From assembly GCA_029747015.1 (NCBI GenBank), contig JAKOGI010000005.1, positions 2,373,191 through 2,437,190 on the forward strand: a stretch of 64,000 bases of DNA, in the 5' to 3' direction. Both the position numbers and the translations under genes were made by a program. This stretch comes from Carnegiea gigantea. Its lineage: Eukaryota > Streptophyta > Magnoliopsida > Caryophyllales > Cactaceae. Shown piece after piece: positions 33,106 to 44,589 of this stretch. The stretch's first letter is position 1, and each line of letters opens with the position of its first letter. Below the pieces are notes generated by a model. That model worked only from the letters and a program-made list of their open reading frames with translations. It was not told the origin of the DNA and did no database searches.

Positions 33106-36037
33106 GTGACGAGCCATGTAGCTGTTTCAGCCTGTCCTCCGAGGAGTTTTGGGGTTATGAGGGAATTAGGGTTGCGGAAGGTACGCCTAGCATCCTGTAA
33201 TATTGGGTCTCTCACAGGTAAGTCGGTAGAATTAGTTAAGTATTTGCGTAGGCGTAAGATTAGTATAGTGTGCGTCCAGGAGACGAAGTGGGTTGGGGTT
33301 AAAGTTAGAGAGATTGATGGGTACAAACTTTGGTACTCGGGGTCAACCAAGGCGAAGAACGGAGTTGGCATCCTGGTTGTGAAGGATTTGGCGGACCAGG
33401 TGGTCGAAGTGAGGTGTAAGAGCGATCAGATTATGGCCATTAAGGTTTTGGTGGGTTCAGTTTTCGTAAACGTGGTGAGTGTGTATGCGCCCCAAGTAGG
33501 CCTGTCGGAGGAAACTAAGAAGCTTTTTTGGGAGGATCTAGATGAGGTCACCCAAGAGGTCCTTCGGAGCGAGAAACTGTTCATAGGAGGAGACTTTAAC
33601 GGCCATATCGGCGCGGAGGCAGCGGGATATGATGGGGTCCACGGGGGCTTCGGTTTCGGAGAAAAAAAACGCGGGAGGGGTCTCTGTGCTGGATTTTGCG
33701 GTAGCCTTTGATTTGTTGGTGGCCAACTCCTTTTTTAAGAAGAAGGAGGACCACCTAGTGACCTTCAAGAGCAGCTCTTGCAAGACCCAAATTGACTACT
33801 TCCTAACGAGGAAGGAAAATAGGAGATCGTGTAAGGACTGCAAAGTGATTCCCAGCGAGTTTCTGCGAACTCAACACAGGCTGCTGGTTTTAGACGCAGA
33901 GTTCAAGTATCCTAGGAGGACGAAGAGGAGAGCCGGAGAACTCAGAATTAAGTGGTGGACCCTCATGAAGGAGAAGGCGGGGTTAATAGCAGAAAGAATA
34001 GCCGAGGAGAGAGCTTAGAGGAGGGCAGAAGACGCCAATTCGATGTGAGAGGTTGTGGCGGATTGCATCCGAAGCTCGGCTAAGGAAACCCTAGGTCTTT
34101 CCAGGGGAGGCGGCAATAGGATGGAGGGCGCCTGGTGGTGGAACGAAGAGGTAAAGGAGAAAGTCAAGGCAAAAAAAGAGGCTTTCGCGGAGTTCATGAG
34201 CAGCAGTTCGGAGGAAGAGAGGGAGCAAAAGAAGATTAGATACAAGGCGGCCAAGAAGGTGGTCAATAAGGCGGTGGCAGTAGCAAAGAGCTAGGCGTTT
34301 GATAGACTGTACCATAGATTGGGGACGAAGGAAGAGGAGAAGGAGGTTTTTAGACTGACTAAGGCAAGGGAAAGGAAGACTAGGAATTTGGGAGTGGTAA
34401 GGTGCATCAAGGACGAAGAGGGTAAGGTGTTGACTGAGGATGTTGAAATTAAGAAGAGATGGCAAAGGTTCTTTGCTAAACTCCTTGATGGGGAAGGCGT
34501 ACGAGACGACTGTACTAGGGGCGGAGAGTGTAGCGATCAGCGAGCGGGTGATCATATAGTAAAGGAGGAGATTAGGGAGGCCTTGAAGAAGATGGCGAAT
34601 GGGAAGGCAGTGGGCCCGGACCATATACCAGTGGAAGTTTGGAAGTTTATGGGGGAGGTAGGCCTAGAGTGGCTCACGGAGTTGTTCAATATTATTTTCA
34701 GGACCGCCAAGATGCCTAGAGAGTGGAGGGCCAGCACAGTCATCCCACTGTATAAAAACAAAGGGGATATTCAAGATTGTAATAACTTTAGGGGCATCAA
34801 GCTACTCAGTCACACTATGAAGTTATGGGAGAGGGTGATTGAGAGAAGGTTACGAGAGGATGTAGAGATTTCAAAGAACCAATTTGATTTCATGCCAGGC
34901 AGGTCGACCATTGAGGCGATCTACCTCCTCAAAGGGCTCATAGACTTGTTCAGGGATAGAAAGGTGGATCTCCATATGGTGTTCATTGACCTGGAGAAAG
35001 CGTATGATAGAGTCCCAAGGGAGGTATTGTGAAGGTGTTTGGAAGAGAAAAGGGTGTCGCCCGCGTACATCCGTGTAATCAAGGATATGTACGAGGGAGG
35101 GCGGACGCGTGCTAGGACACCGGGAGGGGTCTCCAATGACTTCGCTGTTAGTATGGGCCTGCATCAGGGCTCCGCCTTAAACCCATTTCTTTTCACAGTA
35201 GTTTTGGATGAACTCACTAGAGGAATCCAGGACGAGGTGCCTTGGTGCATGTTATTTGCAGATGACATCGTTCTTATCGATGTGACCAGGCAGGGGGTGA
35301 ATGACAGGTTGGAGAGTTGGAGGCATACGCTGGAAGTTAGGGGTTTTCGGTTAAATAGATCAAAAACGGAATACCTCCATTGTTGTTTCAGTGGAAGGAT
35401 TGAAGAGGGGGGAGAAATCACAGTGGATGGGAGGGTGATACCAAAGGTCGCTAAATTTAAGTATATGGGCTCGATCATCCAGCAGAATGGGGACATTGAT
35501 GAAGATATTAGCCAGTGGATAAGAGTGGATTGGCAAAAGTGGAAGTCAGCGTCAGGGGTGCTGTGTGATAAGTGAGTGCCCCTAAGATTGAAAGGCAAAG
35601 TCTATCGGATGGTAGTTAGACCAGTTGTTCTCTATGGATCGGAGTGTTGGTCTCTAAAATAGACGCAGGTCCAAAGGTTGAAGGTAGGTGGGATGAGAAT
35701 GGTCAAGTGGATGTGTGGTTTTACGAGATTGGACAGAATTAGAAATGGAGTAATTAGGAGCTTAGCTGAAGTGGCCCCCATAAAGGAGAAGATGAGGGAA
35801 TCGAGGCTCAGATGGTTCGGCCACGTAAAGAGGAGAAGTGTGGCCGCCCCAGTGCGGAGGTGTGAGATGATCGACCCCCCCGGTGGAAAGAGAGGGAGGG
35901 GTAGACCGAAGAAGAGCCTAGAGGAAGTGGTTAGAGAGGACCTGAGAGTTGCCGGTCTGACGGAGGACATGACTCAGGATAGGAGGTTGTGGCGGGATAG
36001 GATTAAGGTCTCTGATTGTAGGGGACCGGCCGCGTAG
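33106..36037 (+). pseudogene. RTE ORF (APE endonuclease + reverse transcriptase), one frameshift and six stops
   Basis: The endonuclease starts near 33160 with RLASCNIGSLTGK, then CVQETKW, VNVVSVYAP and GGDFNGHIG. The frame shifts at an A8 run near 33660. The second frame then runs to 36037 with KSSSCKTQIDYFLTR, the reverse transcriptase motifs DIQDCNNFRGIKLLSH and VFIDLEKAYDRVPRE, and catalytic FADDI near 35260. The C-terminal stretch is RLRWFGHVKRR and RGRGRPKKSLEEVV. In-frame stops lie at 34016, 34046, 34292, 35030, 35573 and 35660. Automatic annotation often calls such sequence craniofacial development protein 2-like; it is a LINE and this copy is inactive. Confidence 0.92.
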
Positions 36038-36388
36038 GTGGTAGTAGCTTCGGTGGGGTGGGGCGGGTAGGGTTTTGGTGTGCTTGTCTGCAGGTCGTGC
36101 TTTTCTGGGATGTGACGGCATCAAGCGCCCCTGGTTTGTTGAGGTATGTCTCCGCCCCCTGTTTATTTGCTCTCCGGACCCTTTTCTCCTCCTTGGTAAT
36201 TGGTTTGCAATCGTTTTCTCTTTAAACCTTTTTTCTCAAAACTGTTTTGTGGGTCTTAAGGAATCAACCTCTCTATGGGTAGGAATACCGGTAGAGGTAA
36301 GGTTGCCTACAGTTGGATCTCCCCAGACCCCGCGAAAGCGGGACCCACACTGGGAGTTGTTGTTGTTGTTGTTTCTTTTTAAAGACTT

Positions 36389-37021
36389 CCAGTTCAATAT
36401 AGGTCTTTTTTCCAAATTTGAACATTCTAGGCCCAGCTCATGAACGGGTGGGTAATTTGTTGGGGGTCCTGTGGAAAATGGAATAGATTCGCTTTTTGTC
36501 CCTTTAATCTTCGCGCGATGGGTGCATACTAGTATATTCTAATTTTAATTCTATATAAGAAATTAATTTCTTTTTTGAAAGTGTTTTTTTTGGGGGGAGG
36601 AGGGGGGGTTGGGAAGGGTATGAATATTAGACTTTAGAAGACTAATTCTTCAACAAGGTCTGTGGGTGGTGTTGTGACTATTGGAATTTAGAAGATAATT
36701 CTTCAACGGGGTTTGTGGGGGATAAAATTTCCTTCATTTTGAAGGGCTTATTGAATCAGACATTAAAAATACAATAAAAATTAATGTTTAGATGCTAACT
36801 AAAGTCCACATAAGTACATTACTAACCACTTCACAATCAATTGTCACATGTATATTACAGTTCTTTATAATCATGAATATTTCATCGAATGAGTTCACAA
36901 TAACACAAAACTCATGAAATAACACCCTAGCTAGCCCTTGCACAGTTGTATTCCACAGCTGGAAAGTTGCCACAGCTGGAAAGTTTTCACTTATCACCTC
37001 TCCAAAGAAGCATAGTTTCAT
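36389..37021. other. intergenic, no gene
   Basis: The stretch contains a T8G6 junction near 36585 and a diverged tandem repeat at about 36625-36720 (AGAAGA(C/T)AATTCTTCAAC twice). Confidence 0.5.
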
Positions 37022-37222
37022 ATAGACCTGATCAAATTGAGGGTTAGTGAGTCGGGTTAGAGAGTTAAAATCTCTACTCGAGCCTGATCCTCATTATAGT
37101 CGGGTACCTTCAATTTAAGGATTGAGGCGGGGCGGAGACCCCAAAAAAAAGCCGACTATGATCCTCATTTTTACGGTCGGATCAAGGCAAGTCGGTGAAG
37201 CCCCAACCCATTGATCAGGTCT
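37022..37222. mobile_element. small hAT-like MITE
   Basis: The ends ATAGACCTGATCAA and TTGATCAGGTCT are inverted repeats bounding 201 bp. Flanking octamers AGTTTCAT (37014-37021) and AGTTTCAA (37223-37230) differ at one base. An interior pair GACTATGATCCTCAT / CCTGATCCTCATTATAG repeats. The hAT assignment rests on the 8-bp flanks. Confidence 0.55.
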
Positions 37223-37230
37223 AGTTTCAA

Positions 37231-38970
37231 ACATCTAAATGAGCAGTAGATTTTTTGTTTTTTTTGGCTACTAGTAAAACTATTTCACCATAAGTAACAA
37301 AATTTGTAACAAGCCAAAAACCTCATTGTGGGAAAGATGGACCATAAAATTACACTCCCATCTCTAATTATAGAAAATCCAAATCTTTCCATATCCATTT
37401 TGAGACAGCCATTCTTCCATCGAATGTGAAGAAACCAAATGGCTCTGCCCCACAATTAAACGTCCATTTTGATAATACATAAATGAAAAATACAACTGGA
37501 TAAATATCCCATGCAGATATAATAACAATCAAATAGCTTATGATCTCCATCTTACGAAGATCTATCATCTATGCTTTGTATCATTACCTAATGTAAGCTT
37601 CTAACTAATAACACACTTAATAGTACAGACAAAGAATTATACCAGATAAATTCCTTCATCATTACCATTTCTAAGATCCCTAAAATTGTTAGAGCTCTTC
37701 CCCCCCCCCCCAAAAAAAAAAATAGCATCCATAAACTACAAGGATGTTATCGCCTAAAATAAGTTTTTAACAAATACATAATTAATAGTGCAGATGAAGA
37801 ATTATATGAGATAATTAAATTTGCTTTATCATGACCATTTTCAATGCAAATTTAAGATCCCTAAATTTTAAGAGCTCCTTTTACCTATAAGATCCAAAAA
37901 GCCTTGTTCTAATATTTTTTGTCCATAAAGAACCCTAATGCAAATTTGATGTTCTTTTGACAATTGACATTCTCCAACTTCTATTAGTTAATTCGTTAAG
38001 ACATACATTAAAATTATATTGCTTGCTTGTTTTTTTTATCAACAGGCGACCATATGTATGAGTCATTCAAATTGGTCTGCAGCTTCATGTACATTCTTTT
38101 GAGCGAAATGCCCAACACAATTATTGATACATAACTACCATAATTTGGAATGCTCGAACCTCACCTTGAATTTTGCAGATGAAATTTGTGTTAGTTTGTC
38201 ATGTATTATTGCATTGAAATTGATTGATGTCCAAGTGCTTTTTTTTTTTTTTTTTCCGTAACAAACCGGATAAACCATCAATTAACGTCTAAAGGTCAAA
38301 AAAACCCATATATACATCAAATTCCACCCCCCCCAAAAAAATCACTGAAATAGTAAAATAAATTTCACTCAAGAACTTAATTACTGTCAATTCACACGCT
38401 CTTCTTTTATTTCCTCATTGTTTCATGATGTAACCTTTGCCAAGATGCGCAGAACTTGCCTTCGCCTTCTTACCAAAAGAACCAAGATATGGACCACGAA
38501 GAGAAACATATATTCGAGTAACTGGCACTCTAAGATTCTACTTTCTAACTTTGCGAGATTGGGTTAAATTTTTTCTACCTTTCTAAATCATAGATATACA
38601 TTCTAGAACACTCACATCAAAACCCCGATCTATGAACTTGCTGAGGTGGTGTAAATAGCAAAATTATTTTGGAAGGATAACCACGAAATAAGCAATGTAC
38701 TTTGAAAAACCAATGAAACTCCTCTATGATGACCTAATTTTTTAGAGATCTGGACCTATGTTATGATTTGCGAGCTTTTGGGCCATGGATCCGTTTATGC
38801 AACTCACAAGAATTTGGGTTCTTCTCACATCGGCCCATTGTTAACGATAAGAGTGCCAGGCTCCCAGCCCTTAGTTTACCATCGTGACATACAGCCGCAG
38901 GCCCACTTTCTGACGTACCCAATGACTCGAATTACATAATCCAACCCCAACAAACTTGAAATCGTAATTG
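37231..38970. other. intergenic DNA downstream of U4, no gene
   Basis: AT-rich with compound homopolymers C12A11 at 37700-37722 and C8A7 at 38327-38341. The CTCACATCGG word at about 38835 resembles a USE but has no TATA box at the right distance. No coding sequence is supported. Confidence 0.5.
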
Positions 38971-38971
38971 T

Positions 38972-39128
38972 AGGGCTTTACCCTCAAACGAAGGAGCCCT
39001 TCCAGAAATTCTCAACGGCCAAGGTCACGCCCGGGCCGAAGAGGGGGTTTGGAAATAGTTTTCAACCAGCAATTGACGCGCCTCGGTTATCACCTCACTA
39101 GCTGCGTCATTGCCCCAAGCGCAAAGAT
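38972..39128 (-). ncRNA. U4: U4 spliceosomal snRNA
   Basis: On the minus strand the RNA starts ATCTTTGCGCTTGGGGCAAT, the plant U4 5' end containing the U6-pairing region. It continues through the 5' stem-loop (CCGAGGCGCG) and the conserved GCTGGTTGAAAACTATTTCC. The Sm site is AATTTCTGG at 39010-39002. A terminal hairpin pairs AGGGCT with AGCCCT and ends near 38972, giving about 157 nt. U4 pairs with U6 and keeps it inactive in the U4/U6.U5 tri-snRNP until spliceosome activation. All recognisable conserved segments are intact, so a functional gene is likely. The 3' end is set from the hairpin and may be off by a few bases. Confidence 0.93.
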
Positions 39129-39155
39129 AATTGGATTGGTGCGTCCCCAAGTGGC

Positions 39156-39204
39156 TTTTATACTCCGTTTTGCTCAAAGACTCTCTACACCAGCGATGTG
39201 GGAT
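39156..39204 (-). promoter_or_regulatory. U4 snRNA promoter (USE + TATA)
   Basis: The plant upstream sequence element is ATCCCACATCG at 39204-39194. A TATAAAA box lies at 39162-39156, 28 to 34 bases before the U4 start. The 31-bp gap between the two is close to the longer spacing known for RNA polymerase II snRNA genes in plants. The roughly 10-bp shorter spacing is that of polymerase III genes. Confidence 0.9.
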
Positions 39205-39977
39205 GCGTGAGGAATGTGCCTCATGGTGCTGGTGTGCAGAGATTCCCAGTAAGAAGGTTAACTTGATGTATCATTAAATCTGATTTGCAAAGACAGTAGC
39301 ACATAGACCTTTCTACACATTAGTTAGACCCAATTCCTGCATGATCTATATTCCGTGAAATTATTGTTGTTGTAGTTTGGATTTGCGGAGATCTAAATAA
39401 ATGGATGGTTTCAGTTTTCTCCAAAGATCTGAATATTGATCGCCCAAGTAGTGGATCGAGAGAAGTGCTACTTTGCTGGTTGAATTGTGGAAATAGCATG
39501 ATGTTCAAATATGTTTGTAGAATTGAAAAGTTAAGAATGCTTGATTTCCAACCCCACAGCATTGAAACACTAGAAGACATTTGCCCTCTCCGTTCCATTC
39601 CACACCCTAAATTAAACTCTATCTGAGATCCTCTATTCCTTTCTTTTTGTTTGACTTTCTTTTGGAAGGGGGGGGGGGAAGGGGGTTTACCCCGGCCCCA
39701 TTGGACAAGCTCTCTGCCGTGTGGTATGACACGTACGTATTGCACACCAACACCTCAGAACACTCAGAGAAGACATATCCAGCCGTTGGACAATTTACTT
39801 GTCACTACTCAGATCAGAATCCTAATTTCAACTTCTGCCCTGTTAGAACAACTTCAAATGAGCATTGGTAAATTGAACTCTCTAGTTACAACTGGAACTA
39901 AGTTACTCGTAATAATCATCAGTGCAACTTGCTTGGACATCCATGACAGCAAATAGTTCAACACGATCATTGATTGA
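39205..39977. other. spacer between U4 and U5 genes
   Basis: No coding gene or further snRNA is seen. A G10 run lies at about 39669-39678. The spacer presumably holds the U5 3' flank and U4 distal promoter. Confidence 0.5.
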
Positions 39978-40101
39978 AGATCCCCCAAAAAGGGATCCCC
40001 CTCCAAAAATTAACGTATGCCACTTCATGCAGCGAACACACGATATTCTTTAGTAAAAGGCGAAAGAATAGTTCGCTTTGTGCTCACTGCGTGGCTGCGT
40101 G
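39978..40101 (-). ncRNA. U5: U5 spliceosomal snRNA
   Basis: On the minus strand the invariant U5 loop 1, CGCCTTTTACTAAAG, lies at 40062-40048. It sits on a stem pairing ATTCTTT with AAAGAAT and GCGAAC with GTTCGC. The Sm site AATTTTTGGAG is at 40011-40001. A terminal hairpin pairs GATCCC with GGGATC and ends near 39978. Length is about 124 nt, normal for plant U5. Loop 1 contacts exon ends in both splicing steps within the U5 snRNP. The start near 40101 was placed from the TATA distance seen in U4 and is approximate. The same strand and promoter type as U4 suggest a small snRNA cluster. Confidence 0.93.
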
Positions 40102-40126
40102 AGTTTAACAAGCGAAGATCGAACCG

Positions 40127-40176
40127 TATTATAAGGTTTGGAGAAGAACGTCCCTTTTTGTTTCCCGATGTGGGAC
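40127..40176 (-). promoter_or_regulatory. U5 snRNA promoter (USE + TATA)
   Basis: The USE is GTCCCACATCG at 40176-40166 and the TATA-like TTATAATA is at 40134-40127. The gap is 31 bp, identical to that of the U4 gene, which again fits polymerase II transcription. Confidence 0.9.
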
Positions 40177-40269
40177 TTTATTTGAAGAACTCAACTGCAG
40201 AACCAATGATCTCTGCTGGTTTTGCCCCTCGAAGATCTTCAATACATTTATGGAGTCAATAGAGGCAAC

Positions 40270-41524
40270 GTATGGTCAAGGTTAAGACTTAAGAGTAGCT
40301 AATTTAGAACTCAATGATTCAGTTTTGTGAGATCTTCCTCCCACCCATTAAAAAAAATTATTTCTTTTTTCATGAAAGAAAGACTTAAATAATTTTATTC
40401 GTTGTTGCTTTTCTTTTCCTAGTGAGAAAATAAGTTTATTTATTGGCAGACTATCTAATTTTGTATTTCTTGCTATTACCACCCAAAAAAAAAAGAAAAC
40501 ACTTTATCAGTGACCTAATTTATAATGAGATGCTTTTTCATGTGATTTCCACCAAAATAATTTTTTGAGAGTTACTCAAAGATTCACAACCTTTTCCTTT
40601 TTCTATCTTAAATTTTATTTCAAGTTAAACTCTCCAATTGCCTAAAGATACTCTTATTTATTGTGTAATATCAATAAACTCGCATCCTTTCTTTTGACTT
40701 TCGTATTTCGGTGCAATAATGATTGCCAATGCCAATAGAGGTGAATGTAGAATGTGATAGCTAAGAACTTTCAATTGATTATCAAATTAAGCGGTCACAT
40801 CACCTATAAATAGATTGTTTATCAAAATACCTTGTAAGCTCACAGCAAAGGTTTGCCATAGCCATATTTAATCAAGTGATGGCTGCTTAAATGTTTTGGT
40901 CATCTCCACAAGTTACTCGACTTACCTTCCCATTGTGAACAAGTGTGCCTACAAATTGACACCAAAAGCAAATGCTCAACTTCGCAAAACTCCAAAGGAC
41001 ATGGTCAAGAGAACAAGAGTATATTGCATAAACACTTGTGGCTCTCCATAGCCCACACGTGGATGGCTCCTAAGTCCTAGACTAGCAAGCCTTTTGTCAA
41101 ACTTCTGCATGTGTAATGTTCCCTTCAAAATGCTCCAACTACAGCACTCCAAAACGCTGTATAGGGGTTGTTCTTCACATGTATAGGTAGGGGTGGAAAT
41201 GACAAAAAACAAAAGGCAATTGGCACCCATTGTCTCACATTATTTAGAATTGATGCAAGAAATACAATGACATTTGGTATGGATCTAGTAACAAAAACGG
41301 TGCAAGAAAGGTAACATACATGCAAGGACAAAAACTCTGTGAAAATAGAAACCAAAATTGCAACCTTTTAAGGACAAAAACCTGGTCATAATGGAAACCA
41401 GAATTGCAACTCCGTACCAAAACTCTACTAGAAAATATGGCTAACACATATGTCAAGGGAACCTTAGTGCAATCAATTTCCCTGAGTGGCAGATCATAAA
41501 ATGGTTATTGTTGGTAAAGATTAA
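40270..41524. other. intergenic, no gene
   Basis: This AT-rich stretch upstream of U5 has a few short frames with no recognisable domain. Confidence 0.5.
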
Positions 41525-42358
41525 GGGTGTGTTTGGTAGGGTTGAAAATTATTTTTCTAAAAAATCATTTTTCATGTAAAATAATTTTCATCTCATATTT
41601 TCAGTTGTTTGGTAAAAAAAGGGAAATAAAGTTTCTGAAAAATGAGTTTGGTTAGCAAAAAATGAACACAAAAGCTTAAAAGAGGCACATTAGTCAAAAA
41701 ACAAAAATTAGTAAGATATTTAGAAAAATGAAAATTTATATTTTGTTCTTTGGGAAATTATATTATAATAGTGGTGTTATCCAGATCAAAGTTGTGATAA
41801 TATGTACATTTGTCAATTCTTTTGATTCTACCTACTGCCAACAATTTGATATTAGTAATACTTATCGATTTCCTACATTCGAGTAGGAATCCAAACAAAG
41901 AAGAGAAAAATGCTAGTAAGTCTCTCTATCTTCTCAACCCTGATGATAACTTGCAGCGGGTTTCGGATTTCGATGGAGGAATCATGATTGTTAGATTCAC
42001 CAGCAGCGGTATCAATATCGGCATCAGGATGATAGTTTCGCTAATTTTCGAACTATATGTCACTGCCTTAATCTTCGAACTATATGTCACTGCCTTAATC
42101 TTCGAACTATATATTACTGCCTTAATCTTCGAACCATATTCGAGGAAATAGACACGGAATAAAGAAAGAATGTGAAATTGTGTGAGCGCCAAAGAAACGT
42201 AAAATCAATTTACGCTTCATTCAAAGTGCAAATATTTTTCTTCATTCTAGGGAAAATGATTTTCCCCTGAAAACAAATTTACCCTCCTTATTTTGTCAAA
42301 CACTATAAAATGAGAAAATCATTTTCCGGAAAAATGATTTTCACCCTACTAAACACAC
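41525..42358. mobile_element. PIF/Harbinger-type non-autonomous element, TSD TAA
   Basis: The ends GGGTGTGTTTGGTAGGG and the complement of CCCTACTAAACACAC are inverted repeats that extend, with mismatches, for about 30 bases through AAAAT(T/C)ATTTTTC. TAA flanks both sides (41522-41524 and 42359-42361). The element is 834 bp and has no transposase. Confidence 0.78.
42047..42141. repeat. 27-bp tandem repeat inside the Harbinger-type element
   Basis: The unit starting TTCGAACTATATGTCACTGC repeats at 42047, 42074, 42101 and, partially, 42128. Because 27 is a multiple of three, both strands show periodic peptides (FELYVTALI on plus), which explains the open frames there. Confidence 0.9.
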
Positions 42359-42361
42359 TAA

Positions 42362-44589
42362 GAGTATTTAGAGGAAGGAAATTGTGGTAATTTTTTTTTT
42401 TCGGCGTAAAGGGAGGCGTAAAAGTTGATGTAAACAGAATTTGAATCAGAGCCTCTGACAATTATTTGTCAACTTATGGAGACTTTCTCAATTGAGCTGT
42501 CGCGACAATTGTTTAGATTGAAAGAAGGCAAGTTTTGTTGATGCTAAAACGCACGAGTCATTCTTATAGTAAGCTAATGACTGTGAGCTCTGATAACTTC
42601 AACATCTTGCATTTTTTAGACAATTCCATGTAAATTAAGTTTCAAGTTTAAATTTCACCCTTCTATATCATATCACACCCGTCTTTGTATCTCACGTCGA
42701 AGATGATTTAATCATTTTATTTTAGAGTCTCACAAGAAAAAGAGATATATAATTGGCATTCCTCCCAAAATAGGTAGATATTTTAATTTTGGTTTTCACT
42801 AACTAGTTATGGAGTCGTCTTTTAATTATTTAAACCCCCCTTCCAAAAGAAGGAACAGGTTTGAACCCTTAACTTCTGAATGGCACTGTGACAGGAGCTA
42901 AGAGCACTTGCATGCAAGTTCCAAATTTTAGAACTCTAATCTCTTCACATCATCCTAAGTTCTACCTTGCATTCATTCGCCTTCACGAGAAGACTTGCAT
43001 TCTTTCATCTTCACAAGAAGAAACTCCAACTTGCATCATCAAATAACATAATCATCATGAATCCACACTTATACAATCTTTTTTTAAGCACTTAAAAATT
43101 ATATGCTTGTAAGAAAAAGGAAAAAAAGCAAAACGGACACAAAAAGACAAAAATTCAAGACTCAGGACAGAACGCTGCCTCATGCCAACTCACTTGTCGT
43201 TCCCATCAGACCATGCATTGCAATGCAAAGATTTTAGTGGAGGCGAGGGTGTCCACTCAATAAAATGTCTGACAAGCTAATTTTTAAAAAATTAAGTTTG
43301 GTATATATAGACACCCCTTAAAAATAGCCCAAAAAAGATATAAATAAACCTGAATCCAAGGATCCAACTAACCTAATTGTGCTAGTATTAGCAGTTTGAA
43401 TTTTTTAATAGAAAGTACACCAATAGAGAGGCATGGGAATACGATAAAATAATAAAAGAAAATTTATTTCAATGTATCTCTCTTTCCAATGAACACAGTA
43501 AATTAGCAGATCCATTCACTCAAATTCAACAAATAAACCCTCTCTCTCTCTCTCTGTCAAGCACAGGGAACTAGGGAAATAAAACTTTGGAACATTATAG
43601 ACCTAAAACCTCCATTGTTGAAAGTTGAGACCTCAACTGGCAAGTCACCTACCAGTCTCTTCCGACCTCCCGAGTCCCAAGGCCCTGATATATGGGATTC
43701 ATGTTTGAACGATTTTCTAGATCGCTATACAAAGAAAGGTGTATTTGACAAAATTTCTAATGACTCTATTATTTGATTTTGAATATGAAAAAAATCTAAA
43801 GAACAATTGTAATAGTAGATTATTATAATATCTCGTGTATTATTTAAATATTTTAGTCCATATAAAAATAAATGTTAATAAGCGAGCACCTCTAATACAA
43901 ATATCTAGATCTACCACTATAGAACACTAGGCCCAACACGCAGAACGCAGTCCACGCACTGGAGCCGTGGCGATGCTAGTATGCACTCGACCTTGGCACA
44001 TTTCAAATAATTGGAGTCTTGAGGCCCTACCCAAACACAAGGCCACCAACCTCCACTTTCTGAAAAGAAACTGGTACGCATGATTAATGCCAGGGCACAT
44101 TGAAATAGTACTCAGATTCCAATTTAATCATGAACCATTAATTTACACCAAAAATCTGATACAGAAGCATGTTGAAAGGGGAGGATCCATTGCCATGTTT
44201 CTTTACAGATAAATACGGATACGGATATGGATATAGATTTAGATATAGATATAGACTACAGCCTACACTTGCAGCTGAGTAAGAGGCTCAGCAAGCAAGG
44301 GTAACAATATTTCTCATATCTGGAATCAGCGTACTTGCAGCTCACTCAGGGATCATCTTCAAAGCTCATTCAGAAATCAAAGAAGAAGAAAGAGCTAAGA
44401 GAAACAATGAATGAATTAGGAACCTGCATCTAACATAACCCAACCCTACTACAGAACCAACTGTACTGGCCCTCTGCAGAATTTACAAGGAAGACGGATG
44501 ACTTGCCTCTGAACCGCTGCAGAAATCCTGTCTAATGTCCATTCAATGTCCAACAGGGAAACGACCCTTTTCCCCCAGAAAAAAAGGTT
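42362..44589. other. intergenic and 3'UTR of the galactosyltransferase gene
   Basis: No gene is seen. A (CT)n run lies near 43540-43556 and a GATATA-rich run at 44213-44255. The last few hundred bases are presumably the minus-strand 3'UTR of the next gene. Confidence 0.5.

Larger units (their letters stand above)
31832..36371 (+). mobile_element. RTE-type LINE, near full length, 17-bp TSD
   Basis: The direct repeat TTTCTTTTTAAAGACTT at 31815-31831 and 36372-36388 brackets 4540 bp. The element has a 5' region of degenerate repeats (about 32230-33030), one long ORF region with endonuclease and reverse transcriptase, and a 3' end of GTTGTTGTTGTT instead of poly(A). Endonuclease plus reverse transcriptase in one frame and a short 3' microsatellite are hallmarks of RTE elements. 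No 5' truncation is obvious. Confidence 0.9.

Noticed and set aside
33106..33711. Endonuclease/exonuclease/phosphatase-type host gene
   Set aside because: It is the endonuclease domain of the RTE LINE and runs into its reverse transcriptase.
37368..37568. Minus-strand 66-codon frame with a Trp-rich end
   Set aside because: No recognised family and no neighbouring exon; insufficient evidence.
38830..38845. Third USE-like word (CTCACATCGG)
   Set aside because: Differs from the consensus and has no TATA box or snRNA at the expected distance.
41926..42192. Periodic minus-strand frame with repeated SSKIKAV units
   Set aside because: Explained by the 27-bp tandem repeat; no codon or homology support.
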